Translations under genes and position numbers: made by a program | The notes under the pieces: generated by a model | What the model was told of the DNA's origin: nothing | Seen by the model: only the letters and a program-made list of their open reading frames with translations | Database searches by the model: none | From: Actinoplanes italicus | GTDB taxonomy: Bacteria > Actinomycetota > Actinomycetes > Mycobacteriales > Micromonosporaceae | Length of the DNA: 64,000 bases | Assembly: GCF_003001815.1 (NCBI RefSeq) | Contig: NZ_PVMZ01000008.1 | Location: forward strand, 124,001-188,000 | Direction: 5' to 3' | Shown: piece after piece, positions 26,420 through 35,058 of the stretch | How the letters are laid out: every line of letters starts with the position of its first letter | Numbering within the stretch: the stretch's first letter is position 1

Positions 26420-27364
26420 GTGCGGATTGCGGTCATCGGGCTGGGGCTGATCGGCGGGTCGCTGCTGCGGGCGCTCGCGGCGGCCGGGCATGACGTCGTC
26501 GGGTTCGATGCCGACCCGGAGACGCGGGTGCTGGCTCGCAAGGCGGGGTTCCGGATCGCCGGCTCGGTGCGCGAGACGGTGGCCGGTAGTCAGGTGACGG
26601 CTTTGGCCGTACCGCTGCAGATTCTCCCGGAAGTGGTCGCTGACCTGGACGGATACAGCGGCCTGGTGACCGATGTGACGTCGGTGAAGGGTCCCGTCAG
26701 GGACCTGTTGAAAGGTCGCCGGTTCGTCGGCGGGCATCCGATGGCCGGTAAGGAGACGTCGGGTTTCACGGCGGCCGAGGTGGGGCTCTTCGACGGGTGC
26801 GCGTGGGTGTTGTGCCTGGAGCCGCACGAGACGGATCTCGACGACTGGCTGCTGCTGGCCGCGATGTTCACCGGGATGGGCGCGCGGGTGGTGCCGGTGA
26901 CAGCGGCCGAACACGACACCGCGGTGGCACAGATCAGTCACGTCCCGCACCTGTTCGCCGCCGCGCTGGCCTGGCAACTCGCCGAGAATCCGCTGGCCGG
27001 GACACTGGCGGCGGGTAGTTTCCGGGACGGGACCCGGGTGGCCGGGACGCGGGCCGAGCTGATCGCGGCGATGTGCGGCGGCAACTGGAGCGCGGTGCAC
27101 CGGGTGTTGCACTCGCTCATCGGAGATCTGGAGAGGTTCGAGGACGCGCTGACCGCCGACGAGCCGATGGAGGCGCTGCTGCCGGTGCTGCGGGCGTCGA
27201 CGAGGCTGCGCCGGTCCTGGCCCGCGCCGCCCGGTGAGCCGGCAGCGGTGACCGCTGACGTCCAGGCGCTTCTGGCGCTCGGCCGGGAGGGCGGATGGGT
27301 GACTTCGGTGAACGGTACGGAACTTGTCGGATTGCGGCCAGAAAGTGGCCGCTTCATTCCCTAG
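26420..27364 (+). CDS. tyrA: prephenate dehydrogenase
   Basis: 314 residues. NAD-binding Rossmann motif GLGLIGGSLL near the start, acidic residue in VVGFDADPE, the prephenate-site motif GGHPMAGKETSGF (about 110-122), and the helical dimerisation domain (HDTAVAQISHVPHLFAAALA). Oxidatively decarboxylates prephenate to 4-hydroxyphenylpyruvate for tyrosine synthesis. GTG 26420 follows a TAGAGT -10 box at leaderless spacing. No ACT domain follows, so feedback control through one is not expected. Confidence 0.94.
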   Translation: MRIAVIGLGLIGGSLLRALAAAGHDVVGFDADPETRVLARKAGFRIAGSVRETVAGSQVTALAVPLQILPEVVADLDGYSGLVTDVTSVKGPVRDLLKGRRFVGGHPMAGKETSGFTAAEVGLFDGCAWVLCLEPHETDLDDWLLLAAMFTGMGARVVPVTAAEHDTAVAQISHVPHLFAAALAWQLAENPLAGTLAAGSFRDGTRVAGTRAELIAAMCGGNWSAVHRVLHSLIGDLERFEDALTADEPMEALLPVLRASTRLRRSWPAPPGEPAAVTADVQALLALGREGGWVTSVNGTELVGLRPESGRFIP

Positions 27365-27404
27365 CGTTAGGGGTGTCCACGACACCAGCCTTAGGGAGCC
27401 CGCG

Positions 27405-27977
27405 ATGCCCGGTCAGGTCCGCCCCGTCGCCGACGAGCAGGACGGTCTGCTCGCCTACCTCGCCCAGATGCGGTACGTCATCAAGCTGACCGCGTACGGC
27501 CTCACGCCCGAACAGCTGCGGGCCACCCCGAGCGCCAGCACGCTGAGCGTCGGCGGCCTGATCAAGCACTGCGCCTCCACCGAGGAGGGCTGGATGACGA
27601 CGGTACGGGCCGAGCCGCAGGGCATCGACTACGAGGCGTACGAGCGCAACTTCTCGATGGCCGACGGCGAGACGGTCGAGGAGTTGTTCGCCTACTACGA
27701 CCGGGTCGCCGAGGCCACCGAGAAGACCGTCCGGGACATCGCGGACCTCGACCACCCGGTGCCGATCGACCACTCGGTGCCGTGGAACCCGCAGGACCAC
27801 GACTTCTGGTCGCTGCGCTGGGTGCTGCTGCACCTGATCCAGGAGACGGCGCGACACACCGGGCACGCCGACCTGATCCGGGAGACCGTCGACGGCGCCA
27901 CCGCGTACCCGCTGATGGCGGCCGCCGAAGGCTGGCCCGAGTCCCCGTGGATGAAGCCCTGGAAGAAGGCCGACTAG
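27405..27977 (+). CDS. DinB-family protein (four-helix, metal-binding fold)
   Basis: 190 residues from ATG 27405 (GGAG 8 bases upstream). Typical DinB/DUF664 features: LLAYLAQMRYVIKLTAYGLTPEQL at the start, the metal-ligand His in LIKHCASTEEGWM, and the second His pair in LLHLIQETARHTGHADLIRE. Members of the family are mycothiol- or bacillithiol-dependent transferases or uncharacterised. The stop TAG overlaps the stop of the convergent mtnA gene (CTAG). A perfect inverted repeat GTGTC-CAC-GACAC lies 20 bases upstream of the start. Confidence 0.88.
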   Translation: MPGQVRPVADEQDGLLAYLAQMRYVIKLTAYGLTPEQLRATPSASTLSVGGLIKHCASTEEGWMTTVRAEPQGIDYEAYERNFSMADGETVEELFAYYDRVAEATEKTVRDIADLDHPVPIDHSVPWNPQDHDFWSLRWVLLHLIQETARHTGHADLIRETVDGATAYPLMAAAEGWPESPWMKPWKKAD

Positions 27978-28936
27978 GGGATCTCGCCGCGGTCGACGCG
28001 GATCACCCGGCGGTCGGTGACGATCGCGGTGACCAGGTCGGACGGGGTGATGTCGAAGGCCGGGTTCACCGCCTCGCCCCAGGCGGTGACCTCGGCCGAG
28101 CCGCGGTCCTCGATCTCCACGTGAGCGCCCGACGGGGTGTCGAGATCGACCGTGGACTCCGGCGCCACCACGATGAACGGGATCCCGGCCCGCTGCGCGC
28201 CGAGGGCGTGCGAGTACGTCCCGATCTTGTTGATCACGTCACCGTTGGCGCAGATCCGGTCGGCGCCGAGGATCACCGCGTCCACCTCGCCGCGGGCCAT
28301 CAGGAACGGCCCCGCCGAGTCGACGGCGACCCGGTGCTCGATACCCCAGCGTGTCAGCTCCCACGAGGTGAGCCGGGCGCCCTGCAGCAGCGGACGGGTC
28401 TCGCTGGCGATCACCCCGGCCAGCCGGCCACGATGGTGCAGCTCACCGACCACGCCAAGCGCGGTGCCGACGGTCACCGCGGCGAGACCACCGGTGTTGC
28501 AGTGCGTGAGCAGCCGGGGCCGGGCTCCGCACAGCTGGGCGACCAGGTCGGCACCGAGCCGAGCCATCGCCGCCGACGCCGCGATCTCGGAGTCCCGCAC
28601 CGCGCACGCCTCGGCGAGCACGGCCTCCGGCCCGTGCGAGATCCGGGCGGCGGCACGTTGCGCACCACGGGCCAGGTTCACCGCCGTCGGACGTGCGGTT
28701 TCGATCTTTCGTACGGCCACCGCGAGCGCCACCGGATCGTCGACGTGGATCCGGGCCGCGAGCGCCACGCCGAAGGCGCCCGCCACACCCAGTGCGGGCG
28801 CGCCGCGTACCGCGAGCGACTGGATCGCCGCGATCAGCTCACCCACGGTGTGCAGGCGCAGCACCCGTTCCTCGCCGGGCAGGGCGGTCTGATCGATGAT
28901 CTCGACGGCCCCGTTGACCCAATCGATGGTCCGCAA
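27974..28936 (-). CDS. mtnA: S-methyl-5-thioribose-1-phosphate isomerase
   Basis: 320 residues from TTG 28936, the first start after the M48 stop, preceded by GGCGGAA. Conserved motifs: AVRGAPALGVAGAFG, LLTHCNTGGLA (catalytic Cys) and DAVILGADRICANGDVINKIGT (catalytic Asp). It converts MTR-1-P to methylthioribulose-1-P in methionine salvage, or acts in the related 5-deoxyribose pathway; eIF2B-like fold. No other mtn genes are near. The start lies 3 bases after the upstream protease stop, so the two share a transcript. Confidence 0.93.
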   Translation of the reverse strand: MRTIDWVNGAVEIIDQTALPGEERVLRLHTVGELIAAIQSLAVRGAPALGVAGAFGVALAARIHVDDPVALAVAVRKIETARPTAVNLARGAQRAAARISHGPEAVLAEACAVRDSEIAASAAMARLGADLVAQLCGARPRLLTHCNTGGLAAVTVGTALGVVGELHHRGRLAGVIASETRPLLQGARLTSWELTRWGIEHRVAVDSAGPFLMARGEVDAVILGADRICANGDVINKIGTYSHALGAQRAGIPFIVVAPESTVDLDTPSGAHVEIEDRGSAEVTAWGEAVNPAFDITPSDLVTAIVTDRRVIRVDRGEIP

Positions 28937-28938
28937 GA

Positions 28939-30786
28939 CTATTCCGCCCGTTCGTTGATCCGCTTCAGCACGGCTTCCAGTGTGTCCCGGCTCTTGCCGA
29001 GCTGCTCGCCCGACCAACGCTCCTTGATCGACACCGTGGCACCGCCGTGCAGGTCGAGCTCGGCGTTGATCGGCACCGCCTTGGTGATCCGGGCGCCGGT
29101 CACCTCCTCGTACGGCACGAACCGGTAGTGGTGTGCCAGAGTGGCCGGATCGTTGTTGGACAGCAGATCCTTGAGCCGCTTCTCGCCCTCGTTGCCGCCC
29201 TTGGGCGCGGGCACGAACAGGAAGCCGCGGTCCAGCAGGATCAGGTCGGTTTCCTGGTCGTCGACGCGCACGTTGGCCATCGCGCCGATGACGTCCGAGC
29301 CGCTCGCGGTCGCCTTGGCCTCGACCACCCGGGCCGCCTCGAGGTGGATCCCGATCGCGGCGAGCCGATGCCGGGCCTCGTCGACGGTCGACGGGTCGAC
29401 GGCCAGCTTGGCGATCTCGGCGTAGTCGACCGGCTGGCCGTACGGGTCGACCAGCCGGGCCGGCGCCGACCAGGAGTGCTGCCAGCGGGCCGCGCCGGAA
29501 CGCACCGCGGCGAGGGTGATGAGGTCGTCCATCGGGTCGGCGAAGGCCACGGCCGCCTCCTTGCGGGTGGCGTCCGGGAAGAACTCGGCCGCGAGTTCGC
29601 CCAGCCCACCGGAGCTGACCAGGCCGAAGATCTCGGCCAGTCCGGCCTCCTGGACGCCGAGACGACGGGCCGCGGACCGGAACACCCGGTCGGCCCGGCG
29701 CTGCTGGATCGCGGTGATCGACGCGGCGGTGAAGTCGTCCCAGGGCAGCACGGTGCGGTCACCGAAGTCGACGACCGCCGCCTGCAGCGCGAGCCCGGCA
29801 CCGCCGAGGTGGGGCAGCAGGGTAGAGGCGGGACGCCGGTCGGGGGCGTGCTGGACCGGAGGCAGGGCGCGCATGGCCGCGATCCGGACACCGATCGCCG
29901 GGTGGGTGTCCCAGCGGGAGGTCTCGTGGTCCGGCTCCTCGTCGCGCAGGCGGGCCAGTTCCTCGGTACGGGCCGTGTAGAGCTGCCCGAATCCGCCGAA
30001 GATGTCGTCCGGGGCGTAGCCGAGCTCCCAGCCGTTGGAGACGTAGCGTCCGAAATAGAAGTTCCAGGCCGCCGCGACGACGGGCAGTTCCCGCATCGAG
30101 CCGACCGCCGCGTCGACGCCGGCCACACGTACCGACACCTGGTCTGCCTCAAGCTCCTGGCGGCGGGTCACCGCGTTGCTGACCAGCAGATAGAGGCGGC
30201 CGTATCCCTTGAACACCCAGCCGAAGACGTTCCACTTGCCGACCCGGCTGAGGGTCTCGTGCAGGGCCGCCCGGCCGCGGTAGGCGACGGCGGAGAGCCG
30301 GGTGTGCGAGCCGGAGTAGTGACCGAGCTCGTGGGCGAGCACGGAACGCATCTGGTCGACGGTGAACGTCTGCAGCAGCGGCATGCCGATGTACAGGCGA
30401 CGGGTGCCGGCGATCAGGCCGAGCGCCTTGGCGTCCTCGCTGACCGCGGCGTTGACCTCGGGCACCAGGCGGATCTCGTCGGGTGCCCGGGTGCCGGCCT
30501 CCTGTGCCAGCTCACGGACTGTCCGCCACAGGTCGGGCGCCTGCTCGGGGGTGAGGAGCAGACCCTCCGGCTCACCCGGCTGGGCCCGGATCGCCTTCCA
30601 CAGGCCGACCACGACCGCGCCGACGGCGGCCAGCAGGAGCCAGCTCGCCTTGGCGGCGCCGGCGCTCTGGGTGTGGGTCCAGATCTCGTACAGGAGCCAG
30701 CCGACAAGGGCGAGCTGGAGCAGGCCGAGCAGATAGAAGCCGACCAGCATGGCCACCGATATGGCGGCTCGCAGAGCTGTGGACAT
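28939..30786 (-). CDS. M48-family membrane metallopeptidase with long C-terminal region
   Basis: 615 residues from ATG 30786 (AGGAAAG 7 bases upstream). Two N-terminal membrane helices (AISVAMLVGFYLLGLLQLALVGWLLYEIW and SWLLLAAVGAVVVGLW, the latter ending near residue 60). The zinc motif is VLAHELGHYSG with the third-ligand region RRQELEADQVSVRVAG. The C-terminal half (about 330-615) is not a standard M48 part and includes a bPH2-like region (FVPYEEVTGARI). Probably cleaves misfolded or membrane proteins. Divergent from the 314-aa gene. Confidence 0.9.
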   Translation of the reverse strand: MSTALRAAISVAMLVGFYLLGLLQLALVGWLLYEIWTHTQSAGAAKASWLLLAAVGAVVVGLWKAIRAQPGEPEGLLLTPEQAPDLWRTVRELAQEAGTRAPDEIRLVPEVNAAVSEDAKALGLIAGTRRLYIGMPLLQTFTVDQMRSVLAHELGHYSGSHTRLSAVAYRGRAALHETLSRVGKWNVFGWVFKGYGRLYLLVSNAVTRRQELEADQVSVRVAGVDAAVGSMRELPVVAAAWNFYFGRYVSNGWELGYAPDDIFGGFGQLYTARTEELARLRDEEPDHETSRWDTHPAIGVRIAAMRALPPVQHAPDRRPASTLLPHLGGAGLALQAAVVDFGDRTVLPWDDFTAASITAIQQRRADRVFRSAARRLGVQEAGLAEIFGLVSSGGLGELAAEFFPDATRKEAAVAFADPMDDLITLAAVRSGAARWQHSWSAPARLVDPYGQPVDYAEIAKLAVDPSTVDEARHRLAAIGIHLEAARVVEAKATASGSDVIGAMANVRVDDQETDLILLDRGFLFVPAPKGGNEGEKRLKDLLSNNDPATLAHHYRFVPYEEVTGARITKAVPINAELDLHGGATVSIKERWSGEQLGKSRDTLEAVLKRINERAE

Positions 30787-30902
30787 GACCGTGCTTTCCT
30801 CCCCGTGAGACCGCCCGTGCGGGCGGCCGTCGGAAGGTACCCACCTCGATATGTGCCGGGCAAGACCATAAGATCTGCACCCATCACGGGGAGGTATCCG
30901 AC

Positions 30903-31847
30903 ATGTGGCCGTTCGACAGAACTCCGGCAATCGATCCGACACACGGCGATCCGCGGGCGCGCGCGTTGGTGAACGCGCTCACCGTCCAGGACCGGAACAC
31001 GGTCCGGGCGTGCCTGGCCGACGTGCACGATCCGGACGCCCGGGCGTTCCTGATCTCGCTGGCCGCGGACGTGCCGGGCGTGCAGGACTGGATCCCCCGG
31101 TGGATCGAGGAGGAGCCGGACTCCACGCTGCCGCTGCTGATCCGTGGCTGCCACGGGGTCTGGTGGGCCTGGGAGGCACGCGGGGCGGCGCGGGCCGAGT
31201 ACACCTCGAAGGACCGGTTCGAGGAGTTCTTCCGGCGGCTCCGGATCGCCGAGAACTGCCTCGACGAGGTCACCGCGCGGACCCCGGAGGACACCACGGC
31301 CTGGGCGTTCCTGACCGCGTCGGCGCGCGGCCGGCAGGTCCAGCCGGACGAGGCCGCGGCCCGGTTCGACGCCGTGCTCAAGTACGCGCCGGAGCACGTG
31401 ATGGCGCATGAGCAGCGGCTTCAGTATCTCTGCAAGAAGTGGTTCGGCAGCCACGAGGAGATGTTCTCGTTCGCCCGCGCGGCCGCCGGCCGGGCGACTC
31501 CCGGCAGCCTGGTGCACAACATCATCCCGGCCGCGCACATCGAGTACTGGCTCAGCCTGCCGTCGGGTGAGGATCAGGAGCACATGCGCAATCCGCAGGT
31601 ACGGCAGGAGCTGGTCGCCGCGACCTACCAGTCGGTGCTGAACCCCGCGTTCCGGTTCGTCCCCGGCTGGCCGTCCCGGGCCAACACGTTCGCGATGGCG
31701 CTCCACATGAGCGGTGAGTACGCGCACGCGGCACGCGTCTTCGACCTGATCGGCGATCACGTCACCGAGTGGCCGTGGGAGTACCGGGGCAACGCGGCCA
31801 AGCAGTTCGTCTCGGCTCGCAAGGACGCGTACGCCTTCGGCCGCTGA
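30903..31847 (+). CDS. hypothetical helical repeat protein (314 aa)
   Basis: ATG 30903 with GGAGG 8 bases upstream and a TAAGAT -10-like box near 30869. No signal peptide. The sequence is mostly helical and TPR-like (DEAAARFDAVLKYAPEHVMAHEQRLQYLCKKW shows a paired-helix pattern), resembling DUF4034-type proteins. Two Trp-rich segments (HGVWWAWEARG, VTEWPWEYRGN). I cannot assign a role. Divergent from the M48 peptidase and followed after 16 bases by the PHP gene. Confidence 0.8.
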   Translation: MWPFDRTPAIDPTHGDPRARALVNALTVQDRNTVRACLADVHDPDARAFLISLAADVPGVQDWIPRWIEEEPDSTLPLLIRGCHGVWWAWEARGAARAEYTSKDRFEEFFRRLRIAENCLDEVTARTPEDTTAWAFLTASARGRQVQPDEAAARFDAVLKYAPEHVMAHEQRLQYLCKKWFGSHEEMFSFARAAAGRATPGSLVHNIIPAAHIEYWLSLPSGEDQEHMRNPQVRQELVAATYQSVLNPAFRFVPGWPSRANTFAMALHMSGEYAHAARVFDLIGDHVTEWPWEYRGNAAKQFVSARKDAYAFGR

Positions 31848-31863
31848 CGCCTAGGCTGCGGAC

Positions 31864-32925
31864 ATGGCTGAGTCCCGTGATCCGGTCGCCGACCTGCGAC
31901 GCATCGCGTTCCTGCTCGAACGGGCCAACGAGGCGACCTACCGGGTACGCGCGTTCCGGTCGGCGGCGACGGCGATCGCGAACACCCCACGCGACGAGGT
32001 GGTCGAGCGGGCCACCGCCGGCACCCTGGCGAAGCTGTCCGGCGTCGGCGATGTGACGGCCCGGTGCGTGACCGAGTCGCTGGCCGGTGAGGAGCCGGTC
32101 TACCTGCGCCGGATCACCGCGACCGCGGGCACCGACCTGCCGGCCGAGGCGGCCGCGCTGCGGGCGGCGCTGCGCGGTGACTGCCATGTGCACTCGGACT
32201 GGTCCGACGGCGGTTCGCCGATCGAGGAGATGGCCCTGGCCGCCGCCGACCTGGGCCACGAGTACTTCGTGCTGACCGACCACTCGCCGCGGCTGACCGT
32301 GGCCCGCGGGCTGACCGCCGACCGGCTGCGCCGTCAGCTCGACCATGTGGCCCGGCTCAACGAGGCCCTGCCCGACGGTTTCCGGATCCTGACCGGCATC
32401 GAGGTGGACATCCTGGAGGACGGCCGCCTGGATCAGGAGGACGAGCTGCTGGCCCGGCTCGACCTGGTGGTCGGTTCGGTGCACAGCAAACTGCGCGACG
32501 ACTCGGCCCGGATGACCCGGCGGATGGTGACCGCCATCGCCAACCCGCACCTGGACGTCCTCGGGCACATGACCGGACGGAAGGTGGCCGCGGCCGGTGC
32601 CGGCGACGCCGCCCACTCGAAGGTCCGGACCCGGCCGCCGAGCGACTTCGACCTGGAGAAGGTGCTCGCCGCCTGCCTCGAGCACGGCAAGGCCGTCGAG
32701 ATCAATTCGCGGCCGGACCGGCTGGACCCGCCGAAGCGGATGCTCACCGTCGCGGTGGAGGCCGGCTGTCTCTTCACGATCGACACCGACGCGCACGCGC
32801 CGGGTCAGCTGGACTGGCTGGATCTCGGCTGCGAAAGGGCCGCGCTGTGCGGTGTCCCGGCCGAGCGGATCGTCAATACCTGGCCGGTCGAGGGCCTGAT
32901 TAACTGGACTGCCTCGCATGCGTGA
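31864..32925 (+). CDS. PHP-domain phosphoesterase with N-terminal helix-hairpin-helix
   Basis: 353 residues. The N-terminus (about 1-85) resembles the HhH region of X-family polymerases (RAFRSAATAIANTP, LAKLSGVGDVTARCV). It is followed directly by a PHP domain with metal-binding clusters GDCHVHSDWSDGG, VLTDHSPRLTVARG, TGIEVDIL, VVGSVHS, NPHLDVLGHMTGR, and TIDTDAHAPGQ. It is therefore like the C-terminal part of PolX without the polymerase palm and nucleotidyl-transfer residues. Likely a DNA 3'-end phosphatase/exonuclease or histidinol-phosphatase-like enzyme. ATG 31864 follows TAGGCT (31852-31857) at leaderless spacing. Confidence 0.88.
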   Translation: MAESRDPVADLRRIAFLLERANEATYRVRAFRSAATAIANTPRDEVVERATAGTLAKLSGVGDVTARCVTESLAGEEPVYLRRITATAGTDLPAEAAALRAALRGDCHVHSDWSDGGSPIEEMALAAADLGHEYFVLTDHSPRLTVARGLTADRLRRQLDHVARLNEALPDGFRILTGIEVDILEDGRLDQEDELLARLDLVVGSVHSKLRDDSARMTRRMVTAIANPHLDVLGHMTGRKVAAAGAGDAAHSKVRTRPPSDFDLEKVLAACLEHGKAVEINSRPDRLDPPKRMLTVAVEAGCLFTIDTDAHAPGQLDWLDLGCERAALCGVPAERIVNTWPVEGLINWTASHA

Positions 32926-32944
32926 GGTCCCGTAGTGTCGCGCC

Positions 32945-34615
32945 GTGGGACAAATTGACGAACTCGCGAACCGCTATGTCGACGAGTGGGCCGCGCTCAA
33001 CCCGACGGGCGCCACCGCAGTCGGCATGACCGGCTTCGAGGACAAGACCGACGACCTCTCGCCCGAGGGCTTCGCGGCGCAGGCCGAGCTGATCCGCCGG
33101 ACCGTCAACGAGCTCGACGTGACCGAGCCGGAGCACGAGTCCGAACAGGTCGCCAAGGACGCCATGATGGAGCGTCTCGGCCTGCAGCTGGCCCAGTACG
33201 ACGCGGGTTACGTCAGCACCGACGTCAGCGTCATCACCAGCGCGCTGCACGAGCTGCGGATGGTGCTCGACGTGATGCCGACCGAGGGCGAGCAGGCGGT
33301 CGCCGACATCACGGCCCGGCTCAAGGAGTTCCCGCGCGCGCTCGATCAGTACCGGCGGACCCTGCTGGAGGGCGCCGCCGACGGCCGGGTCAGCGCGGCG
33401 AAGCAGCTGGCGGCGGTGGCCGAGCAGTGCGACGCGTGGACCGATCCGACCCGTGACGACTTCTTCCACGGGCTGGCCGGCCGGCTGAACGCGTCCGGGG
33501 CCCTCGCCGCCGAGCTGCGCCGCGGCGCCGAGGCGGCCACCGCGGCGACCGCCGCCTTCGGCGCCTTCCTGCGTGACGAGCTCGCTCCCCTCGGCAGGGA
33601 CAAGGAGGCGGCCGGCCCGGAACGGTACGAGCTGGCCTCGCAGTACTTTCTCGGCGCGAAGGTCGACCTGCAGGAGACGTACCTGTGGGGGTTCGCCGAG
33701 CTGGACCGGCTGGAGCGGGAGATGCGCTCGGTGTCGGCGCGGATCGCCGGATCCGGTGCGTCGGTGGACGAGGCGGTGGCGGTGCTCGACGCCGACCCGG
33801 CCCGCACGATTCCCGGCAAGGAGGCCTTCCGGGACTGGATGCAGGCACTCTCCGACCGGGCGATCACCGAGCTGAACGGCACCCACTTCGACATCGAGGC
33901 GCCGGCGCAGAAGCTGGAGTGCTGTCTCACCCCGACCAGTGACGGTGGCATCTACTACACCGGGCCGAGTGAGGACTTCTCCCGGCCGGGCCGGATGTGG
34001 TGGGCCGTGCCGGAGGGGCAGGAGAGCTTCTCCACGTGGCGTGAGGTCACCACGGTGTTCCACGAGGGCGTTCCGGGCCACCACCTGCAGATCAGCCAGA
34101 CGCTGCTGCGAGCCGACACACTGAACCGCTGGCAGCGGCTGCTCTGCTGGTGTTCCGGGCACGGCGAGGGCTGGGCCCTGTACGCCGAACGCCTGATGGA
34201 CGAGCTCGGCTACCTGGGCGATCCGGGTGACCGGCTGGGCATGCTCGACGGCCAGGCGTTGCGTGCGGCGCGGGTGATCGTCGACATCGGCATGCACCTC
34301 GAGCTCGAGATCCCGCGTGACAATCCGTTCGGTTTCCGCCCGGGTGAGCGATGGACACCGGAGCTGGGCTGGGAGTTCCTGCGCGCGCACACCCGGATGC
34401 AGGAGGAGGTCCTGCGGTTCGAGTGGAAGCGTTACCTGGGATGGCCGGGACAGGCGCCGTCGTACAAGGTCGGCGAGCGCATCTGGCTGCAGGCTCGCGA
34501 CGAGGCGAAAGCTCGCAAAGGAAGTGATTTCGACCTCAAGACTTTCCACCGTGACGCCCTGAATCTTGGCTCTCTGGGGCTTGACCCGCTCCGAAAGGCA
34601 CTGGCCAGGATTTGA
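32945..34615 (+). CDS. DUF885 family protein (metallopeptidase-like)
   Basis: 556 residues, the usual DUF885 length. The hallmark VFHEGVPGHHLQISQT (HEGxPGHH) resembles a zinc-peptidase HExxH motif, with the later Glu in GEGWALYAERLMDELG a plausible third ligand. No signal peptide, so cytoplasmic. Related proteins include carboxypeptidase-like enzymes; the substrate is unknown. GTG 32945 follows TAGTGT (32933-32938) by six bases, consistent with a leaderless transcript. A strong terminator follows. Confidence 0.9.
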   Translation: MGQIDELANRYVDEWAALNPTGATAVGMTGFEDKTDDLSPEGFAAQAELIRRTVNELDVTEPEHESEQVAKDAMMERLGLQLAQYDAGYVSTDVSVITSALHELRMVLDVMPTEGEQAVADITARLKEFPRALDQYRRTLLEGAADGRVSAAKQLAAVAEQCDAWTDPTRDDFFHGLAGRLNASGALAAELRRGAEAATAATAAFGAFLRDELAPLGRDKEAAGPERYELASQYFLGAKVDLQETYLWGFAELDRLEREMRSVSARIAGSGASVDEAVAVLDADPARTIPGKEAFRDWMQALSDRAITELNGTHFDIEAPAQKLECCLTPTSDGGIYYTGPSEDFSRPGRMWWAVPEGQESFSTWREVTTVFHEGVPGHHLQISQTLLRADTLNRWQRLLCWCSGHGEGWALYAERLMDELGYLGDPGDRLGMLDGQALRAARVIVDIGMHLELEIPRDNPFGFRPGERWTPELGWEFLRAHTRMQEEVLRFEWKRYLGWPGQAPSYKVGERIWLQARDEAKARKGSDFDLKTFHRDALNLGSLGLDPLRKALARI

Positions 34616-34622
34616 GTCAATC

Positions 34623-34658
34623 GGGTCTCTCCGTACTTAAATCAGGACGGAGAGACCC
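34623..34658 (+). terminator. terminator after the DUF885 gene
   Basis: GGGTCTCTCCGT (34623-34634) pairs perfectly with ACGGAGAGACCC (34647-34658), followed by ACCTTTCTGT. Confidence 0.9.
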
Positions 34659-35058
34659 ACCTTTCTGTATTCACTTGCTCACCATGCGTGACTTCACTCC
34701 GCAGAGCTATTGATCCGCCACATGGCGTAAGCACGAAGACGCCGAGACGTAACAAATCCGAAGTAGAACTCATATTCACGTCCCGCCAGGTGGGCGGATA
34801 CGATCTCCCGCGGCGCTTCTCACTTTGTTCCGGAACCCGCGTGGACTGGGCCTTCCCCTTTCAGGCCGCCGGGCGGGAGTTCGTACAGCGAAGTCGGCGG
34901 CGCCGCGTATCCCCCGATCAGCCGAGCGAACTCTGACCCTTGGAAAGGGGTTTTCTGAGGATTTCTCGGATAGATTGACCCGGATCGGTGCGCCCGCATG
35001 GCTACTCTCCGTAGCCCCCCATCGGCCCATCGCGTGTGCATGGCGGAGGACTAAAGCA
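34659..35058 (+). other. 400-base regulatory region upstream of the conservon-like operon
   Basis: No gene with local codon bias. The first 150 bases are comparatively AT-rich. A string GTGACTTCACTCCGCAG near 34688 followed by ATTGATC resembles a string near 41670 after the operon. CTCCGTAG occurs at about 35005 and again at about 41837. A hairpin-like GACCCTTGGAAAGGGGTTTTC lies near 34938. These are candidate control sites for the operon; no consensus is assigned. Confidence 0.4.
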
